The notes beneath the pieces were generated by a model. It ran no database searches, was not told the origin of the DNA, and saw only the letters and a program-made list of their open reading frames with translations. This document shows, piece after piece, positions 1-10,929 of a DNA stretch of 64,000 nucleotides. The translations under genes were made by a program, and so were the position numbers. The DNA is from Volutella citrinella (lineage: Eukaryota; Ascomycota; Sordariomycetes; Hypocreales; Nectriaceae). The first letter of the stretch is position 1; each line of letters begins with the position of its first letter. The stretch lies in assembly GCA_034401135.1 (NCBI GenBank), contig JAWZSP010000007.1, positions 2,666,001-2,730,000 of the forward strand, in the 5' to 3' direction.

Positions 1-1
1 T

Positions 2-223
2 CAGATGTGCCCTGAGTGTGGACTAGTATTGGCGCGAGGCTCGCACATGAAACGACACCGGGAGACACACAAGCCAAAGTCTCTGCGGAAAAGGTTCCAA
101 TGTACTTTCTCCCCTTGCAACGAGACGTTTTCGAGAGAGTACAATCGTGACAGACATGTGAGAGAGAAGCATCTTGCTGGTTCCCGGGAACTCGGCGGTG
201 GCATGGAAGATCACGATCATTAA
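2..223 (+). CDS. C2H2 zinc-finger protein, C-terminal end (partial)
   Basis: Only the last 73 codons lie in the window; the frame is open to the left edge and ends in TAA at 221-223. Two C2H2 fingers are visible: a C-x2-C-x12-H-x3-H unit starting at CPEC (codons at 8-70), then a C-x4-C-x12-H-x4-H unit (about 92-170). Such tandem fingers bind DNA, so a nuclear transcription-factor role is likely, but target and identity cannot be read from this fragment. The bases at 1-4 (tcag) could also be a 3' splice site, in which case the visible exon would begin at 5. The tail after the second finger is short and His/Asp-rich. Confidence 0.7.
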   Translation, partial: QMCPECGLVLARGSHMKRHRETHKPKSLRKRFQCTFSPCNETFSREYNRDRHVREKHLAGSRELGGGMEDHDH

Positions 224-896
224 TCATATGATTCACTCGTTTCAATCGCCTCTTGGAATGACCGCACCTCGTGCTCATCAAACGTGCTAAGCAACCGAAC
301 GATCTAAATTATCTAGTGCCCAAGAACCTTTCAGGCCTGTAGTCCCTGCAGTCCAAGAGACGCTCAAGGAGAGCCCAAACCCATCCCGCATGTCTTGTAT
401 CAAAGGGCAAACCCAAGCGGAAATAAGTGGTGGCTCTCTATCCGTCTGGTGTACCATGTTAATATCTCAGGCCCGTGGGGCAAGGGAAGCTCGTTCGAGG
501 ATGAAATAAATTCCCCAACGGACCATCAACAAGTCCTAATAGCGCAGCGCAAGATGTCGTTTCCTGCTGACCATGGACACTACTCGTAGGTGCGAGAATT
601 TACTCGGCTTGCAACACACGATCTAGGACTATGATGTGCACATAGCCTTGCTTAGGCTCTGAGCCATTCCAGTAATTTGAGGGCCATTATACTGGAAACA
701 TTCTTGTACTCAATAAAAAAAAGATGCGTGTACTATCATATTTCCACTACCCTATGCTTCATCTGGTGGACCAGCATCAACCCCCATAAACACACACCCT
801 ACACATGATCTGATTAGGTACATGTATCAGAGATAACCAAAAACCCGTGTCATCAAGCTCTCTGATAAAGAATCAGGATTCCAAGCGAGCAACTGG
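224..896. other. Intergenic, nothing recognised
   Basis: This is the 3' side of both the zinc-finger gene and the convergent deaminase gene. No open frame with coding character, tRNA or repeat was seen; 710-724 holds a short A-rich run (aataaaaaaaagat) that could belong to a polyadenylation region. Confidence 0.6.
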
Positions 897-2370
897 TCAC
901 AAGAGTACACCGCCACCGTCGTCGTCCTCGTCGTCGTCCTCGTCGTCCTCGTCAGTGTCATCCTCAGCATCTTTGCCCCCTCTCCAGTCGGGATCCGTTA
1001 TGTTCGTGATAGAGTCGTTGCGATAATGTGCAGGCCCAACGGATGACAACCTTCTGCGCACTGCTTCTCGCATGCCTTTGTTCATGTCATTGAGAGTTGA
1101 CCTCTGTTCGAGAAACCGGGCATCATCGGAGCCACCTGGAAGCAGGATCGGGCCCCAGTTGCGAGGCACGGCCTCATGAGATGCAGGCTCGACAAACTCG
1201 CCCTTGTGGTGGCGAAAGTACAGTTTGCAGCAGAAGCACGCCAGCTTGCTGCACGCGATAAAACGGTCGTTGTCAACAAATTTCAAGCCCGCTTGGTAAA
1301 AATGTTCCAGCATCTGAACTTCGGCGTGAACGCGGATCCGAAGTGTATTTTTCTCGCACCTCTCATAAATATCCAGAATCTGCGCTTCAATGTTGGTGCG
1401 AGAGTTCCTTTCATGCAGCAGGGCCTCACAATCTGATTCTGTTAAGCTGGCCCGCTTTATGATTCCATCCAATGTTGTGAGAGCGTCTTTTCTGGGCTGC
1501 GCACACTCGGGTGCTTGGACGACTCCAATATTGAAGCTGGACAGCAGATTTTCGAGGCGCGGGGCGTCTTCAAGAAGCTGTTTGGGTCTCCTGATGTGCT
1601 CAGCAAGCCTGCCAATGTGATGTCGCAGCTTTTTACACTCCTTGGAGAGCTCGGTTGGAGATGATCCGTCCACAGGCTCCTGGCTAAGCTGCTGCAGGAG
1701 TCGCATCTTGGCATCCGTCCGAACTTTGTACGCAGTGCGGCACAGTGTCAAGGGGTCTCCTTGTTGCTGCGAGAAATTGTCTTGAAGCCATTGAGATAGG
1801 CCATGGGATTCTAGCACAGTCGCAATGGTAAGCCCGTGGGAAGTTGATGGGAATGAAGCTGCTGGGGAGCTTTTACTTACCCTGGGGACTGATGCCAGTA
1901 GACACCTTGTCCAGCAATGCTCGCACATTCCGCGCTGCATTGAGTAAAATCCTGCCCTCCTTTCGTATTCTTACTTCTGCGAAACGGGCACAGTATTCGG
2001 TCAAGAGCTCTTCTGCCCGACCCGTCTCGCGCTGAGCCACAGTTCGTTTGGTCTTTGAGAGGACTGCAGTCAAGAAGAAAACCACCCTGTCGCTAGGCTG
2101 TTCGTTGGAAGACAGCCAGAACTTATTGCAGTCCTCCTGGTCTTCAACAGCGATGCAAGTGACGTTGTCTCCGCCTTTGGAGTAGTCGCACAAGTAGCTG
2201 AGATTTGTGAGGAAACGGCGCCTGGTTGCTTCCTGGCTGGAGTCGTCATGGTTGGGGATGACATGCGGCCCTTGAGCAGGTTGGATGGTGCGTAGAAGAA
2301 ACTGAACCTCGAAAGATCGAGCGATCAGCTTCTCGTACGTGCCAAATCGTGGGGTTTTCGCGTTACGCAT
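897..2370 (-). CDS. OTT_1508-like (toxin-derived) nucleic acid deaminase family protein
   Basis: Two exons, 2370..1881 and 1810..897, joined by a 70-nt GTAAGT...TAG intron with matching phase, give 467 aa starting at the ATG at 2370. Residues about 320-385 carry the zinc-dependent deaminase signature: a His-Ala-Glu at 325-327 and, about 23 residues on, a CSKLACFCC block that supplies the two cysteine ligands (C355 and C358). This matches the fungal OTT_1508-like deaminase family, described in comparative work on deaminases that arose from bacterial polymorphic toxins. All three metal ligands and the catalytic Glu are present, so the domain is probably active. The substrate in fungi is not known. 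The N-terminal 300 residues are helical-looking with no recognised domain; the C-terminus ends in an Asp/Glu run (about residues 448-462). Divergent to the F-box/ankyrin gene, 1 kb apart. Confidence 0.75.
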
Positions 2371-3394
2371 ACTGAATGGGTGTGATTGATGGTGGCTCTG
2401 ACTTCATGTTCTATCCTCTCACGATGGCGCCGCTGTCCACTATTTATCTTTCTCCCAAAGCCTCGCTGGGCACAGAATGGGCACTCATCTAGTAGCTTGC
2501 AGGCACTTTCTCTACATTTTCCACGCAGTGACGCAGGCGAGTTTCCATCAGGCTCTTCGGGCTGCATCATGTGGTCAGACTTGGCTTGCGAGGCAGCCTG
2601 AGTTGGGCGCCTGGCCGGCCTCCTGCATTGTACCCATCAAGTGACGGCCTGTATTTGTACATATACATACAGGCCATGTAGCTTTTGTCTTATTCAGCAA
2701 TACCAACGGAGATCCAGCTTTCGCCTGGGGGAGAGCCGGCCCTGCGAAATTGCATGTGTGGGATCATGAAGTGCGCGACGACTCGTCAATGGCTGGTCGC
2801 ACCTCGCTTCAGTGCAGTGACAACCTCCTGCCTGACAGATGGATGAGGACAGCAGATTGTGATGTAGAAGGTGAATAGTCTCGGCCCGGGTAGACACCCA
2901 CGCGCTGTCGCCTTCCACTGTCTGACCAGCAGTGGAGCTCTTGGGTTGCCAGTGTCGCGCTGCTTCTACCTTAGCTATTATTGCCCTGCCACAACCAGAA
3001 TTGGACCCTGAAATGTGAGGCCAGGGTTTTGTTCTAGCGGGACACGCCACAACCACAGCACGGGAAACAAAAAGCCACAACGAATACGCTAGGGCGCGGG
3101 GCCAGTTCAACTGCACCAGCGCACCACCCGAAATGACGCACTGCCAAAGCCGCTAAAGAGGCCTGGGGTCCCCTGAACAGGCCAGCACAAGCCCTGGGAC
3201 TCGCTGAACCGTTGCCGGTTTTCTGGGGCGCGTCGCGTGTCGGGTTAGCGTTGAGAGGTGAGGTGGACTGGATTTATCGATTTCCTCAGATTTAGCTGCT
3301 CACAAATCTCACCTCCGCATCCCGCATCAGCGTCGACACACACTCTCCAACCTGCAGCTCCTCTCCTTGGCCTGGGCCAGCAGCTTCGCCCGCC
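2371..3394. promoter_or_regulatory. Shared 1-kb upstream region of two divergent genes
   Basis: This stretch separates the deaminase start (2370, minus) from the F-box/ankyrin start (3395, plus) and must hold both promoters. No clear TATA box or operator was found. The open frame on the minus strand near 2694-3116 has no family resemblance and I regard it as chance. Confidence 0.5.
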
Positions 3395-6169
3395 ATGGTG
3401 ACGCTGGACAGGCTCCCCAACGAGGTCCTCCACAGCATCGCCTGCCTGCTCGACAAGAAGTTCGACCTTGCTGCCCTGTCCCGCGTCAACCGCCTGTACT
3501 ACAACATTGCGAGCCCCATCCTGTGGAAGCGCGAGGCCAAGTCGGACAGGCCAGGCGCCATCCACTGGGCCGTGGACCAGGGCAGGATCGAGCTGGTGAA
3601 ACGGGCCCTCGACTCCGGAGTGTCGCCCAGTCACCAGGCCTTTTCCCACAAGCCAAAGTCTCGGATAGACCCAAAGTACAAGTGGTGGAATTATCATTCG
3701 AACTACTATGACGATCCAGAGTGGAGACTGGACGACGACGGCGAATCTGTCGACCTCGATCCTTCCTATGTCCTACACGATAACTGCAACTGCTTCGAAG
3801 GCGGATGCGACGACGGAATCTTCAACGACTGCTCCTGGGAACCGATACACGTTGCTGCCAGCAAGGGCAGAATCGACATTATAAAGCTGCTGCTGGAGAG
3901 GGGTGCTCACGTTGATGCCTTTTCTTGGGGGCTCTGTTTGTGTCGGCCACACTTGCCGATAGAGGCTTTCAACGAGTCTCGGGCGATCGAGGAGGAGGAG
4001 CTGGAAGACCTCCATGGAGGCGGCTGGACGCCCCTGCATGTCGCCATTTGCCATGGCCAAGTCGAGGCTGCCAAGTTTCTGCTTGAGAACGGCGCCTCAA
4101 TCGACATCTACCAGGGCGTCGAGATTGAAATCGATGTCACGAACTGGCGCGATGAGGAGGAGCCCCCTGACCCGAGTACCTTTCGGCTGACGGCGATGCA
4201 CCACGCCGCCAAGCATAACCAAACGGAGCTCATACAGTATCTCTACGACAAGGGACACCAGACGAAACTGAGTGTCTTGGGGCCCTTTGTGGGAACGCCT
4301 CTGATCCAGGCCATTTGGCATGGCCACTGGGATACAGTCGTGCCGTGGCTTCTCGACCATGGCGCTCGGATCGATTCTCGGCTCGTCGAAACATGGCTCA
4401 CGCCACTGATGATGGCATGCTTCTCTCGTCGGTTTGACGACGCTTCCAGACTCATTGATCTCGGAGCCAGCGTCACCGCCCTATCGGTCCATCAATTCAG
4501 CATCTTGCACCTCCTCTTGGGCCCGGCACACGTGCGATTCGACGAATCTGGGGAGATGATGGACTATCCTGATAGCATTGTGACGGAGGCCGACATCATA
4601 GCAAAAGTTCTGTCCAAGGGGTTCCCCATCAACGCTGAAGAGGAGATGATGGGCATGACACCCCTCATGTTTGCAAGTGCAAGCTGCAATGTAACGGCTA
4701 TGAAAGCTCTCATCGACGCTGGCGCGGATGTGCACTGCCTAGACCACGAGAGGCTCCCAGCTTTGGCCCGTCTGGGCGAGGCTGCTGAAGGTCCTGCGAT
4801 GGATGGGCTGTTCGAGGCGGGCAAATTGCTCATTGAAGCAGGTGCGCTGTCAGACAAAGCCACGAAGGACCTGACACCGCTCAGCATTATCTGCTCCCGA
4901 CACTGCGAATCATATGTGAGCCTCAACTGGGAAGCGCAGTATGCAAAGCTGGCCAAGCTCCTTATCGAGTCTGGGGTGGACCCCAACGAGAAAGGCATCA
5001 TGGCAAAACGCCCATTTACGGAGGCTCTGGTCCGCGCCAACTTCAAACTTGCCGAAGCCATTCTTGAAAGCGGCGGGCGCCCAGACGACGAAGACATTGA
5101 TACAATTCTGCAAAAGAGCGTCAAAGACATGTTTGACGACGGAAAGACAAGTTTTCTGGTCAACCTGGACTACAGCAAGTACAACATGGAGGGTCCCTCG
5201 CAGAGCTGTCTATCGGAACTTGTGAACGAGACATTGGACAATCACTTGTGGTCTCGCTCGGCAGACTTGATGAAGGTGGTGGCCATTCCCGAGGATAGGC
5301 AAGAAGGCCTAGTGCACCATTGCCTCCACATGTCCACCCTCACGGGAGATGACCCGACACCTCTGGTGCAATTGCTTCTGGATCGAGGCGAAGGCGTAAA
5401 CGAGCTTTGGGGAGGCGAGCCGCCAATCTACTACAGTCTGAAGTCGGCGTACTGCTGGAGGTCGACACCCGTTCTCGTAAACGCGGGCGCCGACCTTCAC
5501 ATGGTGACGCAGTCAATGCCACACGGGGCATTCATACATGCAATCGAGCAAGGATTCCACTCCCAGGCTCTGCATATGGTTTCAAAGCATCCCGACCTAT
5601 TAGTCGACCAGCCAGAGGAACACCACCAGATATGTTGGGAGAATGCATTCCAGGCTGAAGGGGACCGACGGGCTCGTCGACGAGCTGGTTGGCCAGGGCT
5701 GCACTGGATTTTCGCTCTCCGACTAATCAGGGCCGGCTTGAGGACAGATGTTGAGCTACGAGATGGTCGGAGCGTGAAGGCAATGGTGGAACACGCCATC
5801 CCACGCGGCCGTCGGCTGCCAGAAGACCATATGGAGGTTGTCACCTCATTTGGCATCGAGTTTGAGAATCCCTCTACACCCGACAGTGAGGCCCCTAGGA
5901 AAAGCGAGCATGAAGGCACGGAATACACGATTGACGATTCGGCAACCGCCAACGAGGATGATGATGGGGAGTCGAGTTCAGACTCGAGCTCTGACGAGTA
6001 CGGTGACTCGGACGACTCAAATCTGGATCCCGGCATGTTTGAGATGTCTGACGAGGATGATGAAGCCGATCCAGCCTGGGGAGAGGAAAGTGACGAAGAC
6101 GAGGAAGACGACGACGACGATGGCGGCATGCCTATGCCTGTGCCGCTGATGTTTGGGCTCTACATGTGA
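3395..6169 (+). CDS. F-box and ankyrin-repeat protein with acidic tail
   Basis: Single-exon gene, 924 aa, ATG at 3395. Residues about 3-45 read as an F-box (LPNEVLHSIACLL...LSRVNRLYYNIASPILW). From residue about 54 there are some ten ankyrin-type units, recognisable by TPLH/TPLM-like starts and LL..GA.. ends, for example near 54-78, 149-176, 210-240, 265-290, 300-330, 335-365, 420-445, 495-530 and 640-700. Residues about 850-915 are a very acidic Asp/Glu/Ser tail. F-box proteins link a target bound by the repeats to the SCF ubiquitin ligase; the target here is unknown. Fungal F-box/ankyrin proteins are numerous and fast-evolving, and also occur next to self/non-self recognition genes; that link is inference only. 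Confidence 0.75.
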   Translation: MVTLDRLPNEVLHSIACLLDKKFDLAALSRVNRLYYNIASPILWKREAKSDRPGAIHWAVDQGRIELVKRALDSGVSPSHQAFSHKPKSRIDPKYKWWNYHSNYYDDPEWRLDDDGESVDLDPSYVLHDNCNCFEGGCDDGIFNDCSWEPIHVAASKGRIDIIKLLLERGAHVDAFSWGLCLCRPHLPIEAFNESRAIEEEELEDLHGGGWTPLHVAICHGQVEAAKFLLENGASIDIYQGVEIEIDVTNWRDEEEPPDPSTFRLTAMHHAAKHNQTELIQYLYDKGHQTKLSVLGPFVGTPLIQAIWHGHWDTVVPWLLDHGARIDSRLVETWLTPLMMACFSRRFDDASRLIDLGASVTALSVHQFSILHLLLGPAHVRFDESGEMMDYPDSIVTEADIIAKVLSKGFPINAEEEMMGMTPLMFASASCNVTAMKALIDAGADVHCLDHERLPALARLGEAAEGPAMDGLFEAGKLLIEAGALSDKATKDLTPLSIICSRHCESYVSLNWEAQYAKLAKLLIESGVDPNEKGIMAKRPFTEALVRANFKLAEAILESGGRPDDEDIDTILQKSVKDMFDDGKTSFLVNLDYSKYNMEGPSQSCLSELVNETLDNHLWSRSADLMKVVAIPEDRQEGLVHHCLHMSTLTGDDPTPLVQLLLDRGEGVNELWGGEPPIYYSLKSAYCWRSTPVLVNAGADLHMVTQSMPHGAFIHAIEQGFHSQALHMVSKHPDLLVDQPEEHHQICWENAFQAEGDRRARRRAGWPGLHWIFALRLIRAGLRTDVELRDGRSVKAMVEHAIPRGRRLPEDHMEVVTSFGIEFENPSTPDSEAPRKSEHEGTEYTIDDSATANEDDDGESSSDSSSDEYGDSDDSNLDPGMFEMSDEDDEADPAWGEESDEDEEDDDDDGGMPMPVPLMFGLYM

Positions 6170-9153
6170 GCTGAAATGGGATAGAGTATTACGGAAAAGA
6201 CTGACGACTGGGCCGGAACATTGCATTCTTCTGTTTTCGTTTTGTCGGCGTTGAAGTTGACCAAATGGCGCCAAGAACAAAAAGGGAACGGGATAGACGT
6301 GGGTGACAGCGCACCCGAATTGCGAGAGTTGGAGTGGGAAAATAGATATTTGTGGACTGTCACGCGAAAATGATGTCCAAGGACTTGACGACAAGGAGTT
6401 GGGTCACTGAGCTTTACTACAATGAGGCAAATGTTGCTGGCTGGTGTTGAACGCCAGGCGGTACGGCAAACCGAGTTGCGGCAACATAGTCGTGGCGGGA
6501 CAACGGATACATAGGACATCCATTTGGATCAATGGACGAGCGGCCAAATAGCAAATAGAAATGGCTCATGTCGGTTGATGTAAGAGAGCAACGAGTTGCG
6601 AGACCGAGGGTGACGACGGATGTCATGGGGGAGATGAGGAGCATCAACACCACCATTACCAGCCAGCACCAGCACGTTGTCGGGATCTTGTGCTCCTTGA
6701 GCCCTGATAGGCAGGCAGGGAGTCAGTTGGAAGAGGGAAGTCTGAGTCGGTGACACTGGCCACTGTGCAATTGGGGTCGGCAAGGCAGGCGCCCGTCCGA
6801 AGGCGTTGGCCGACTCGGGGGAGCCGCAGGTCCGTTGGCGCCGGTCTCCCCAAGAATCCCCCGAGCAAGGGGGCGAGTACGAGGACGGACACGAAATGCC
6901 CATGGCCCAAGGCCCAAGGGGGGAGGGAATATGAAGAGCAGCCGGCGCTATTGGCGGGAGAGGCTTGGCTCGTTGGCAGTGGCAGCGCAGCTCTACAACG
7001 ACTCCGGAGATTGAAGACCGGGAACCGAACGTCTCCCCGCGCGGAGCTTCGGATCTGGGAGCGGCTACAGGCCAGTGGACTGGCTTCGGAGGTGCGGGGC
7101 CAGCGACGCCGAATAGCGACGGGACGCCGGGTTCCCACTGGGCTAAGCAGTGGGAATGGAATGATTCTCTCTCCGGGGATCCGTGACAAGGACAGAAGAG
7201 GCAAAACTGGGCTGATGATTCTCAACGACCAGGGATGCGTAGCAGGTGGTGCGAGGCGAAGGCGACGCAGCTCTTGGATGTTTTGGGGTTGTTTTTTTGT
7301 GGGTTTTTTGGGTGAGCTTGTTTGGACGGGCGGGAGCTGATGCTGATACAAGGAGGACACATGGGGATATTAGCCTGCTGCAGATGGGCGGGCGGCAGTC
7401 CAGTCAAGCCCATGCATGGCCGGCCGGGGAGCCAGTTGGAAGAGGGCATTCAACCGGCGGCTCCTCACGCAGGATGAGGGGGGGGAGAGACGAGTGTGTG
7501 CGGCAAGGACTGCATGGGGTTGAGCATCAGACGCCAGTCGTACGGAATTTGGGTTGGTTGGGGCTGGTTGCTTGGTGGTTGCATGCAGCAGATTATGAGC
7601 GATGCTAAAGCTACGTGGTAGGGATTCGTCTCATGGATGAGAACGAGAGGGTGCGTGCGGCCCGATCAGCGGCATGTTGCGGCATGGCATAGAATGTCAA
7701 GCAGCAGCCGCGAAGGAGAAGAGGTGTGATGCAGTCGCAGTCCGGCCAGAGAGACGACACGACGGTCATGACGATGGCATTCTCCACCGAAAGGGAAATT
7801 CGGCGAGCTGAGTACAGAAGGTGGAACCCATGCTACACAGCATCACCGACGGGGACAGGCAGATGAGTGCTATTGCTGGGAGGACCGTGAGACGGCCACT
7901 TACATGATGCGATGCGGCTTATACGGATACTTCTCTCCAGGCTCCATCGTGACCGGACTCCCTGGCCAGGAGTTGCGATGCAGCAGTATGCGAGAGTAGC
8001 TGCCCAGACGCCAGACCCCGGAGCTAGCTGCGCCTTGGGCCTTGAGGCCAGCGACGGCCGCCGGTCGAGCAACTTTCTCCTTCTCTGGCTGCAAGAGACG
8101 AGACAAAACCCAGCCCAACGTTTCCCTTTACACTACGTATTACCCCGCTCTGTGCTGCCTCGCCCCTCCCCCCACCCCACCCTGTCACCCGGCACCAGCC
8201 ACCAGGGCCCCAGATGCCGAACGCCGAGATATGCCCCAAACACCCACTTGGCCTCCTGGCTCGACGCAGACAGGCCTTCCCGATCCGGAAAGCTGGGCCA
8301 GCTGTGAGCGACTGCGGGCATTTTGCTGTTGCGTTGAGTGGCCTGTTTCATTCGTTGTTTTGGGTCTAACCGTCAATCAGAGGCACGCACACTGGGAGAG
8401 GAGACAGACAGACGGACGGATCAAGGGCCCTCTTGCTGTCGTCTTCAAGGTCCATCTACACGGACATGGATGGACATGGATGTACTAGTCAAGAGACACG
8501 GCATGCAGCACCAGCAAGCACCCATTGAGCAGTTTCTGGCTGTCCGGACCGCGTCAGGAAGCGGCACGCGAGAGACGAGGAGGGGGTTGTGCCCGTGTCC
8601 GTGCCCGTGCCGTGCCCATGCCGTGTCCGGGGGTCGAGCGATGCTACTACTGCTTGCTTGCTCGCTTCAAACAGCTGCCGGCATTCTCGGAGGTGTGCGG
8701 GATTGGGGGAGAGCCATCCATCGCGGACGCGTCAGGCCAGATCCATTCCCTCCCACCACCCCCAGCTGCCCTCCCTCCACTCTTGGCTCTAGTGTGCGAC
8801 GGGTGAGCATTCCCATCCGCATCACCAGAGCGGCGACATGCCCGGCCGGCGGCTGCTGATGCTGGGTGGCGCCGTCGCCAATCCGAAAACCCGATTCCCC
8901 TCCAGCTGTCGCCATGGGATGCGGATGGGATGCCGCACGAGCATGCCGTGTCCCCCTCCCCGCAGACAATGGACTGAAGCATAAATAACAACCTCATGTC
9001 TTCCCTCTGCATTTCCTGTTCCCCTCTTCTTCACTCTCATCTTCTTCTCTCTCATCCACTCTCCACCTACGACTAACAACTCCTCCTTCGGGATCCTAAA
9101 CTACTTCCACCCACAACCACCACCACACATCACATCACATCACAACCGCCACA
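6170..9153. other. 3-kb gene-free region upstream of formate dehydrogenase
   Basis: No credible gene was found; the longer open frames (for example minus 6656-7360 and plus 6750-7340) are compositionally random. The first few hundred bases are presumably 3' UTR of the ankyrin gene. A degenerate GTGCCC-type tandem repeat lies at 8586-8632. The last 170 bases are the core promoter of the next gene. The rest may be an extended promoter or an unannotated non-coding transcript, but nothing in the sequence proves it. Confidence 0.5.
8979..9153 (+). promoter_or_regulatory. Core promoter and leader of formate dehydrogenase
   Basis: A TATA-like cataaata lies at 8981-8988, followed by a long CT-rich tract (about 9010-9065), an architecture common in strongly expressed genes of filamentous fungi, and then a CA-rich leader with repeated cacat units (9121-9150) that runs directly into the ATG at 9154. 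Specific regulator sites were not identified. Confidence 0.5.
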
Positions 9154-10929
9154 ATGGTAAGCTTCTAATCAACCACGACAATCCCTCGATCGATTTGATA
9201 TACTTCTCATGGCATTTTCTAACTCGTCTTCCCCTCCACAGGTCAAGGTTCTCGCTGTTCTCTACGACGGTGGCCAGCACGCCAAGGATGTATGTCTCGA
9301 CTCTTCTCTCCCTTGTCTCCTCTCGTCATGATGTCTCTCCCTCCCCGCAACGACGCCGCGCGCTGGGTGCAACCTGGATGGACTGTCGTTCGTCCGTCGT
9401 CCCCGCCCGGAAACGAGCCAATGCTGTCCACCCCACTTTGCCTCTCCCGCGGCGCCGATCCCCAGACGCGGGGAACAAGTCGCAACCCACACCCAGTCGG
9501 CCCTCCCCCTCCCCGAGCAAGCCACACCCACCCACACGCATGCAGCATCCTCTCATGAGGCAGCTGCCTACCACAAGCCTGATGCGGGGTCGGAGCTTGG
9601 CTGGTTACTAGCCTGTCTCTGGGATCGCCATCGTGGGAAAAAGGGGCCGTGTGTACGAGACTAGCATATGTTGCATTGCATGGCTGGCGCTGGGGCTGGC
9701 TCGTCACCCGTCAATGAGATTCAGAAGAAAGTGAGACTGACCATGAACTCTATAGCAACCCGCCCTTCTCGGCACCACTGAGAACGAGCTCGGCATCCGC
9801 AAGTGGCTTGAGGACCAGGGCCACACTCTCGTCACCACCTCTGACAAGGACGGCGAGAACTCGACCTTTGACAAGGAGCTCGTCGACGCCGAGATCATCA
9901 TCACCACCCCGTATGTCTCACTCATCTCTGGCCGTCATCCAATGCATATTCTGACATCCGCCTCGCAGCTTCCACCCCGGCTACCTCACCGCCGAGCGCC
10001 TGGCCAAGGCCAAGAACCTCAAGCTCGCCGTCACTGCCGGCATCGGCTCCGACCACGTCGACCTCAACGCCGCCAACAAGACCAATGGCGGCATCACCGT
10101 CGCCGAGGTGACGGGCTCCAACGTCGTCTCCGTCGCTGAGCACGTCGTCATGACCATCCTCGTCCTCATCCGCAACTTCGTCCCCGCCCACGAGCAGGTC
10201 GCCCGCGGCGACTGGGACGTGGCCGAGGCCGCCAAGCTCGAGTACGACCTCGAGGGCAAGACCGTCGGCACCGTCGCCGTCGGCCGCATCGGCGAGCGTG
10301 TCCTGCGCCGCCTCAAGCCCTTTGACTGCAAGGAGCTCCTCTACTACGACTACCAGCCCCTGTCCCCCGAGGTCGAGAAGGAGATTGGCTGCCGCCGCGT
10401 CGACACCCTCGAGGAGCTCGTCTCCCAGTGCGACATTGTCACCATCAACTGCCCCCTGCACGAGAAGACCAAGGGTCTCTTCAACAAGGAACTCATCAGC
10501 AAGATGAAGAAGGGTAAGTCCAGCTGCAGCCTCGGTCCCAGCTCTAGCCCATCGTATCATCCCCAAGACTAACACGTCTCAGGCTCCTACCTCGTCAACA
10601 CCGCCCGTGGCGCCATCGTCGTCAAGGAGGACGTCGCCGACGCCCTCAAGTCCGGCCACCTCGCCGGCTACGGTGGTGACGTCTGGTTCCCCCAGCCCGC
10701 TCCCGCCGACCACCCCCTGCGCACCGCCAAGCACCCCTTCGGCGGCGGCAACGCCATGGTCCCCCACATGTCCGGCACCTCGCTCGACGCCCAGAAGCGC
10801 TACGCCGACGGCACCAAGGCCATCATCGAGAGCTACCTCACCAAGAAGTTCGACTACCGACCCCAGGACCTCATCGTCCACGGCGGAGACTACGCCACCA
10901 AGGCCTACGGCCAGCGCAACAAGATGTAA
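9154..10929 (+). CDS. fdh: NAD-dependent formate dehydrogenase
   Basis: Five exons (9154..9156, 9242..9289, 9756..9910, 9969..10513, 10583..10929) give 365 aa, the usual fungal length. The enzyme oxidises formate to CO2 with reduction of NAD+, in the cytosol; no targeting presequence is present. It belongs to the D-2-hydroxyacid dehydrogenase superfamily. Visible motifs: formate-site loop PFHPGY (69-74) and Asn120, Rossmann motif AVGRIG (172-177) followed by Asp196 at the end of the second strand (NAD preference), catalytic Arg259 in NTARGAI, Gln288 in WFPQPAP and His312 in PHMSGTS. The first exon holds only the ATG; reading through it meets a stop within five codons, so splicing is needed. 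The second intron is long (466 nt). Codons end almost always in C or G, as expected for very high expression. Confidence 0.97.

Noticed and set aside
6656..7360. 234-codon minus frame in the fdh leader
   Set aside because: No domain, no splice or codon-bias support; begins in simple sequence and ends without conserved blocks.
9922..10575. 217-codon open frame antisense to formate dehydrogenase
   Set aside because: It mirrors the C-ending codon bias of the real gene and has a low-complexity Asp/Gly/Val composition; it also crosses fdh introns.
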